Shown here: piece by piece, positions 57,323 to 64,000 of the stretch
Position numbering within the stretch: the first letter of the stretch is position 1
How the letters are laid out: the number at the start of each line of letters is the position of its first letter
Source: Lactifluus volemus
Lineage: Eukaryota > Basidiomycota > Agaricomycetes > Russulales > Russulaceae
Assembly: GCA_022376515.1 (NCBI GenBank)
Contig: WTXI01000068.1
Span: 62,001-126,000 of the forward strand
Reading direction: 5' to 3'
Length of the DNA: 64,000 nucleotides
The notes under the pieces: generated by a model
Seen by the model: only the letters and a program-made list of their open reading frames with translations
Told to the model about the DNA's origin: nothing
Database searches by the model: none
Made by a program: the position numbers and the translations under genes

Positions 57323-59404
57323 ATGACTGACGAATCCACATTCGGGCTGTCGTTCCTTGCGGGAGCTCTTATTGTCGCTCTAGTCTTCACCCGGTACAGA
57401 AGGCGCAATCCTTTGGTCAGTCCTGCGTCGTTTTATAGTCCCTGTCGGCATTAATGGGTCAGAACACTAGCTCGATGCCATCCCTACTGTAGGATTTTCT
57501 GACCCTCTCCTCTCGTATTTATCCGCTATCCGCTACTACTCTGGCGGTGGCCTCTCTATGCTCAAAGAAGGATATGAAAAGGTAAATACGTATAATGAAT
57601 TAATCGGTCTTTACTATGTGAGCTGAGGCCGCGGCAATTTATAGGCCAAACCTGGGATATTCAAGATTGCCACTCCTCGGCGATGGATGGTACTACCTAC
57701 CAGTGCCCAACTAATTGAGGACATCAGGAATGCTCCGGATGGTGTCCTGTCCATGAGCGAATCAGTCAAGGAGGTATAGCATGTACTTTGCATAGTACAA
57801 GGTTGACCCACTCACAAGCCGTAACTTTCTCAGCTCATTCAGGCGGAATACACACTTGGTCTATTGGACCAAGATGACAGCTATCACACTACTGTTATTC
57901 GTTCGAAATTATCACGAAACACTACGGAAGTATTCAATCAAGTCTGTGATGAATTTTCCACCACTTTGGAAGATTGTATCCCAATGGCTAGCGAAGGTAT
58001 GTGATGCTCACGATAGACGGTTCATTTCCTGATACGGTATACAGAATGGGTCAAGGTATCTGTCTTGCCAACATTGCAACAGATAGTTTGTCGCACTTCA
58101 AGTCGTATATTTGTAGGCAGCCCCCTATGTGCGCAATCCTTCGTAAGGATTCAATTTATATCTGTGCTGATGCCTTTCAGGCCGGAACCGTGACTACCAG
58201 ACGTTGGTGTTAAACTTTACGGTAAATGTTTTGAAGTCAGCCGCAATTATCACCATGTTTCCAAAACCTCTGAAGCCGTGCGTTTTATATATTTCTCTAC
58301 GTTATAAATGCCAACGTGTCACGATGGTATAAATTTAGGATAGCCGCTCGGATTCTCTGCAACATCCCATCCCAGGTTCGGCAAGCAAAGGAGTTTCTCA
58401 GACCTTTGGTCGAAGAGCGCTTAGCCAAAATGGAAGAGGTCGGAGCTTCTTGGAATAATGCACCAGTTTGTCAACTTATTTCATTCGATATTTTCTTCTC
58501 TCATTCGGTGTGGACCGTAGGACGATATGCTGATGTGGCTCATGAGCAAGGCCAAGGGCTCAGAAAGGTCACTCGAAGGTTTAGCTCGGCGAATGCTCGT
58601 CGTCAATTTTGCAGCTATTAATAACACTTCACGTGTAAGCCGCATTACCTAATGGAATGTGTTCTGATCTTACTTGGCCCTGGCGCAGGCGTTTACGCGT
58701 GTATTCTATCGCCTTCTCGGAAACCCAGAATACCTTGTGCCTCTCCGACAAGAGGTAGAAGCTGCGATAGCAGAGGAAGGTTGGACGAAAGCTGCAATGG
58801 ACAAGCTTCCAAAGATGGACAGTTTTTTGCATGAAACACAACGGCTCGATAATCCTAGCGTCGGTGTGTCACCAGTTCCTTTGGCGTCTCAGCTATTCGA
58901 GTTGATGCCCGTTCGTTCAGTGACGATGCTACGTCTTGTATTACGTCCCTTTACGCTGTCGAATGGTCAGACAATCCCTGTCGGCACACTTGTGGGGATT
59001 CCTCTCGATGCCGTTCATAGAGATGGAGAAATATATCCAAACCCTGAAGAATTCGACGGCTTCCGTTTCTCGAAACTCCATGAAGAGGAGGGGGATGTTT
59101 CCGTGAGTGGATATCAAGCGGTGTCGACATCTCCAGAACAGCTGTCTTTTGGGCTTGGACGACATGCGTGGTGCGTATCCTGTCAACGATTTCAATCATA
59201 CCCCCTTCCCTGAGATAGAACGATTTATATAGCCCTGGACGCTTCTTCGCTGTAAATGAAATCAAGGCGATGCTTGCGCATATCATTGTAACATATGATT
59301 TCAAGTTCGAGGAGGGCAAGGGAGTCCCTCCCGATGTTTGTTTTGGCCCGTTTCGTAACCCCGGGGACGCGAACGTGTTGTTCAAGAAACGGCAGAAGTA
59401 CTAG
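57323..59404 (+). CDS. Cytochrome P450 monooxygenase
   Basis: A multi-exon gene of about 500 aa. Exons begin at 57323 (membrane anchor [14 protein letters not shown]), 57471 ([19 protein letters not shown]), 57645 ([18 protein letters not shown]) and 57834 ([18 protein letters not shown]), followed by [20 protein letters not shown] and [18 protein letters not shown]. Next come an exon with [20 protein letters not shown], the I-helix exon (NFAAINNTS), [16 protein letters not shown], the K-helix [17 protein letters not shown] and the heme-binding loop. An intron splits the heme loop: FGLGRHA plus C across 59171-59230, then PGRFFA. All phases I checked close. P450s oxidise small hydrophobic substrates at the ER with a reductase partner; the substrate is unknown. 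No biosynthetic neighbours are visible. Confidence 0.85.
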
Positions 59405-60223
59405 GATATCGGCCCAATTATTTCTTTACTGAAATTTTGCAGTTTGATAATTGAGTAGCTTCGCTGTGGAGAGTCAAGGCCCTTTGTCTGTAACATATGA
59501 ACTGGTCAATGCGCTACGAGTCGCGCTAAGGGCAGCCTGAGGTGACATCGGAGGGCTCCCTCGCAGACAATAAAAAAACGCTTTTAGGAGTTAGAATGCG
59601 TGTCTGGTTCGTTACCGCGCTGTAGTTTCATTGTCCACAGAATCAAAGGGAACCGTGACGGAAGGACACGAAATGGATACTTGCCTCGTCCTGGTGTGAT
59701 TGGGCGATTCGGCCCCGGAATATCGAAACTGAAGATGTTGTAGGGAATCCGGTTACACGTCTGGAAACCGTGCTACGTACTAGCACTGGTAATGGTGCTG
59801 ACTCGAGGCGCGAACACAGCCCACCGTTGCCCCGAATCTGGTCTCCGATGATCGCATACATCGGCATGGGGCCAGGTGGTCGCTTCTTCAACGCCACCGT
59901 GGCCGTAAACGTATGACACGGTCAGTGTCTTCAGACCACACCACAGAATCTGGATCTCTTCTGTAGCCGAAAAACAAGTTCGAGAAATGATTAGGATTTG
60001 TTGTAGGTGAGATCAAACAAAACGGAATCATGCAACGAGTGAAGGGAAGAAGTTCTGTTGAACCCGCGAACATCGCGCACACCTATAAGAACCAACCCCC
60101 CGAGGGTGTGGTCGCAATAGGTTTATACTAGAAGGCTTTATGAGGCATACGAAGAAGAGGAAGGCGGAGATACGCAGGATGTACGAGGTTTTCTTATTAT
60201 AACAATCACAAACAAAGTTCAAC
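59405..60223. other. Intergenic region
   Basis: This is the 3' flank of the P450 gene. Minus-strand frames at 59643-59897 and 59888-60082 are open but unrecognised. Confidence 0.35.
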
Positions 60224-60445
60224 TTATGCGGCCCGATCGCTCCGAGAGGACACAACGCTTTCCCACACTTGTGTCAAAGTCGCAGAGAGAGCACAGGTAA
60301 GGCTGAGGACAAACCTGGAGAACCGCGATAGGTTGGCCTTGATGGAAAGAGTAACCGGTTTGGTGGGAAAATAGTGCTGTGCCGTTTTGAATGAATTTCT
60401 CGCTGGAGATGTTGATGAGGTTGTCGAGACACTAGCACGAGCCAC
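60224..60445 (-). pseudogene. Possible DUF6535 helix-2 relic
   Basis: A 73-aa minus-strand frame contains FVLSLTCALSATLTQVWE, which resembles [21 protein letters not shown] in the intact genes of this window. Neither helix 1 nor later parts are found around it. The similarity is short and could be chance in a hydrophobic stretch. Confidence 0.3.
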
Positions 60446-61986
60446 ACATCACCCGAGTCTGCAGTCAACTGTTTTGGGTATTGTATCCTGCAGTGTAATC
60501 AGCCGTTGGCACGAAGCTAGGTGCGCCCAAAACCTCAAGCCTCGTTCTGTAAGGTCCACTACGAGTACCTTCCAGTGAAAAGTAAATTGTACTGTACTGT
60601 AAGTTAGTCTTGTACTTTATTAAATCCATACAAAGGTGAGTTAGTATAAGTTACTGTAGTGGAAACACAAATAATGTTTTTTGCTCTTGAGTTACTTCGT
60701 CCATTGCTAGTTCAGACTCCGCAGCGGCAACTACTGGATGACAACTTTCACGTCACGTGTTGGCTACACACATGTTGTGGTCCTGACGATGGACCGGTCC
60801 AATAGTACAACCCCCTCTCTGACTTTCATTACTGCCTCATGCCATCTGCGTGTGCTCTGGTCGTTTTTTCTCCGCATCACCTGATGTAGTCCCATGCTCG
60901 TGTTGGTTTCATTTCAAGTATTATTGATCTTCCATTCCGTTCACAGTCTGAATTTCCATCCTGCCTCGTGTTCTCGCCATACCGCCCCCTGCTACCCCTA
61001 CGCCTGTCTTACTAATATCAAGACGGGCCGATTATTACAATCATCACCCCTTTCGGATTGGAGACACCTTAATCGAGATGGGATAATTCAAATTACACCA
61101 TTTTATCACTGGCACTCGGGCGCCGTTCCACACCCCATTGACTTCTTCAATGCTAGCACGCATATTTATCCCAGTTAGTTCTGACTTTCTCAAAGGAATA
61201 CTGCACAATCTGGGAATACTCTTATTCCGGCACATTCTCACATCGAGAATTTAGCCTGAGATCGCAAATACTATTACTTCTGGGTACTCTCTGTCCTCAC
61301 TGGTTCCACCACTGACCAGTTGAAATTTGATGCTTGAAGCTTGAAGGACGAACATCCTCAAGGCGCGAATCTCTCCAGATCAGCTAGCATGGACAGTAAC
61401 CAGCTGGAACGCCTAGGTTGGTGGCGATAGATTGACGAGGGGACATGAACTAGCATCCATGTTACGCTATTTGTCTGTTGTCAGTGAGACCTCCGCATGG
61501 GCAGTGGATGGTCACCCTTTGGGTACTACCTTCACGTGTTGGGTTTCTGCATGCAGCAACTGGGTTCCCACCGCGCCTCGCTCACCGCTCAAACCATGAC
61601 TCACGTACAGTTATTAGCTAACTTTGTAAATAATCTCCTGGTTCTGGCACATTTGACACGTGAGTAGAGTCACGTGAGTACTATCTCTGTATTGATGCGC
61701 AACTCGCGGCGTGAAACGTGCGTTTGATACAAGAAATAAGCGAACCTCCGTCTCCATCTCGACCATACTTTAAAACGAAATTATGATCCGAGTTTCCATA
61801 ATACAAAATATCCACTGTATGAAATTACACTCGGCGAGAGAATGAACGCTCGTTGTGACTCCTAAAATTTTGTAATGACATTGTGACTGCTTCACCAGCA
61901 CATCACCTTTCGTATAGTACAGTGTTGGATGCTCCCAACATTCTACCCTCAGTGGCGCTTTACTTCCATTGTACCGCTTCTTGAGA
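60446..61986. other. Intergenic region
   Basis: About 1.5 kb without a supported gene, repeat or RNA gene. The right end is the 3' flank of the minus-strand gene that ends at 61987. Confidence 0.4.
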
Positions 61987-64000
61987 TCAACGAGGATTCG
62001 GAGGTTGCAAAGCGGTCATAGCTATATTGGGTGCTGCCGGCCCGGACTGGTGAGTGAGTTCAAGCCGAGAACCATTTAGATCCCTAATATTACGATGATC
62101 CCCGAGAATTGTGGATATTGTTGTATTAGTAGGACCCGAGAGAGACGCTACGGGTGGTGTGGTGTGTGACGAGACGGTAATTGAACTCGAAAGGGAAGTC
62201 ACTGGTTCATGGGTGACACCATCAGATTGATTCACATTAGGATCTTCGTGTGAATGGAGATCCAGGCTCAGCGTGCGACCAGAATCAGGGGGAGAGGGTA
62301 GTGAAGAGCCAGATATCATAGGAGGTACCATAGTTGTTTCCCTGTTGAGTTGTGGAGTAGTGCCGCGGGCATGGGTAGCCAGAGGGATAGAATTGGCGAT
62401 AGACGGCGTTCGACTGACGGGTTCATCCTGTGAAGAAACAAGGGTACGGTTGCCTTCGAAACAAAGGGGATCAGATGACGTGGAGATGTGGATAGCACGT
62501 CGAGACGCACCAAGGATACCGACAGTTAACGACTCATTTCCATGGTATGGGGTGGAATGGGCAGGGCTTGGTGTGGGTCTGGGAATGGTCAGAACGGTGT
62601 CATGGATGGCAATGGGAGCGAGGGCGCCGAGTCCTGTTACATTGCCTTCTGAGAGATGGTCTGGATGGTCGCACAAAGCATGCAAAACTGCCCTCCGTAG
62701 GGTGTTCTCATCAACAGTGGGATCGCAGAATGCTGTCAGGTCGGCATTGGTATCTTGGTGTAAATCGAGGTACAGGTGACGAAGTCCGATAAGGATATGC
62801 GTGGCAATTCCTTCGGACCCGCTTCTCTTTGCATCTTCTACAAGGTCGTTCCATAGTGCACAAAACTCGTGCTGCAGTGCCGGAAGTGTCTCTCGGATGT
62901 CGAAATTGGAAAGTAATCGCGTGAAATGTGATATCACACGAGTGGGCTTGTCCGTATCGAGTGATGGCATACGACCGCCGAGAATGATGTCGTGAATGGT
63001 ATGAAATTGGCGAGTGACGCGAATGAGATTAGCAAGTAAAATGTTATCGCCTTGTCCGACGTAGGTATCGAAGTCAGTCTTGGATATGGCAGGGCATAAT
63101 TGATCCCTCGCAAGTGCAATCCAACGGCCGTCGCGGTTCCGCACGTTCGCAATAATGCAGCCAACGATGCTTTGCGCACATAAAGGTGTCTCCTGGTCGC
63201 TCGTATTGCCTAGGTTTCTCAGGGAATGTCCCGTTTCAACCGAATCCAGTATGGCACGCCCCTCCCCAGTGAATACACCATCGAGGATCTCCCAAATTGC
63301 ATCGAGAAGGCGTGCGGCGTCGGCTACCTTCACGCAGACGACGAGTCGCTGTATTTTGTCCGACTCGGGGACGAGATTGGATAGCCAAGTACGGTGCAAG
63401 AATGAAACCAAAGCTGATGAAAGATTCAACTCGAGCTTTTGGAGAAGCTGTTGGGGATCCTTGACCACTTTCGAGCTGCGAAAGCCGAGGATGTACTGAA
63501 AAAATCTTTGTAATTCGTGGTCCTCGATTAAGGTTTCGAATGTCCACTCCAACACACGGCTGTCGATCTCCGATTCCTGTTCTCCAATAGTAACTTTGCC
63601 TAAATTCTCCATACGCTTGAAGATCTGATCATGATAGTGGGTGCTTAGATCATCAAAGCGTTCGACTGTTGGTTCGTGACAACAACAAATACAACAGAGA
63701 AACAGGGATGCCAGATATGATATGATGGAATAAAGAGACCAGATCACCGAAGAGAGGGGTGCATAGTATGGGCACTCATGCCAAAAGATCGGCATCAATG
63801 TAATCAGCATGTATATCGCGCCAGAGACAGCAACCCACCACGCTACGGCGCGGAAGACGGTGGTATTGAGGTTGAAGAGATATATGAGAATTGCAGCGAA
63901 GAAGAGGAATAGTGCGAGCTGTATCAGAGTGGGTAATACATTGGCCGCCCTGGGAAGGTAGAACTTTTCAACGCCATGAGCGAAGAATGCGCGGATCCTT
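61987..64000 (-). CDS. DUF6535-type membrane protein, partial (5' part beyond the window)
   Basis: The minus-strand frame runs unbroken from the window edge to the stop at 61987. From the edge it reads RIRAFFAHGVEKFYLP, then helix 3 (VLPTLIQLALFLFFAAILIY), helix 4 (VFRAVAWWVAVSGAIYML) and MPIFWHECPYYAPLSS. A linker with a Cys-rich CCICCCH stretch precedes the helical domain (EDHELQRFFQYILGF, LCAQSIVGCIIANV, NILLANLIRVTRQ, ETLPALQHEF). A Ser/Thr/Pro-rich tail ends ALQPPNPR. About 670 residues are visible. Helices 1-2 and the N-terminal motif lie outside. It is the only apparently intact member on the minus strand. Confidence 0.9.
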   Translation of the reverse strand, partial: RIRAFFAHGVEKFYLPRAANVLPTLIQLALFLFFAAILIYLFNLNTTVFRAVAWWVAVSGAIYMLITLMPIFWHECPYYAPLSSVIWSLYSIISYLASLFLCCICCCHEPTVERFDDLSTHYHDQIFKRMENLGKVTIGEQESEIDSRVLEWTFETLIEDHELQRFFQYILGFRSSKVVKDPQQLLQKLELNLSSALVSFLHRTWLSNLVPESDKIQRLVVCVKVADAARLLDAIWEILDGVFTGEGRAILDSVETGHSLRNLGNTSDQETPLCAQSIVGCIIANVRNRDGRWIALARDQLCPAISKTDFDTYVGQGDNILLANLIRVTRQFHTIHDIILGGRMPSLDTDKPTRVISHFTRLLSNFDIRETLPALQHEFCALWNDLVEDAKRSGSEGIATHILIGLRHLYLDLHQDTNADLTAFCDPTVDENTLRRAVLHALCDHPDHLSEGNVTGLGALAPIAIHDTVLTIPRPTPSPAHSTPYHGNESLTVGILGASRRAIHISTSSDPLCFEGNRTLVSSQDEPVSRTPSIANSIPLATHARGTTPQLNRETTMVPPMISGSSLPSPPDSGRTLSLDLHSHEDPNVNQSDGVTHEPVTSLSSSITVSSHTTPPVASLSGPTNTTISTILGDHRNIRDLNGSRLELTHQSGPAAPNIAMTALQPPNPR

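Noticed and set aside
62273..62779. 168-aa plus-strand frame
   Set aside because: It is antisense to the partial DUF6535 gene tail, where the sense frame is clearly coding.

Overview
The window is nuclear DNA of a filamentous basidiomycete, most likely an agaricomycete. Genes are split by short introns (about 40 to 80 nt) with GT...AG ends. The two dominant families look like the fungal families I know as DUF6535 and DUF6534, and one gene is a typical basidiomycete cytochrome P450. No database search was possible, so family names rest on recognised motifs.

The window is mainly one expanded cluster of DUF6535-type four-helix membrane proteins of unknown function. I count nine full-length or near full-length copies (2157-4096, 11181-13110, 16316-18233, 24240-26708, 28732-31439, 33070-35359, 38212-40150, 41139-43795, 45231-47594), plus 48892-51754. 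There is also one copy cut by the right edge (61987-64000, minus), one truncated copy (19264-19957) and decayed pieces at 5430-6000, 6903-8200 and possibly 60224-60445. All share a motif before the first helix (DSS.PLF.MY..M.E..D), an intron directly before that helix, four membrane segments, a helical cytosolic-type domain with a conserved LLANLI.ITR segment, and a variable C-terminal tail.

Region 1-18730 holds three copies of a roughly 5 kb unit, each with a 'short' DUF6535 gene of 579-589 aa. Units 2 and 3 are directly adjacent. Unit 2 carries an inverted 1.3 kb segment and a solo LTR insertion. Between units 1 and 2 lie two minus-strand DUF6535/WW pseudogene fragments in direct repeat.

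Region 18.8-23 kb has a small inverted-repeat element, a truncated DUF6535 gene, a perfect palindrome and a DUF6534-type gene with a broken middle. Region 24-52 kb is a same-direction row of longer DUF6535 genes. One of them (41139-43795) carries three WW domains, and a gag-like retrotransposon remnant sits between two others. Region 52-64 kb holds a second DUF6534-type relic paralogous to the first, a 611 bp TA-flanked terminal-inverted-repeat element, an intact-looking P450, about 2.5 kb without a clear gene, and the edge-cut DUF6535 gene.

The cluster appears to evolve by tandem duplication, tail divergence, frameshift and decay. I found no evidence in the sequence for what these proteins do.
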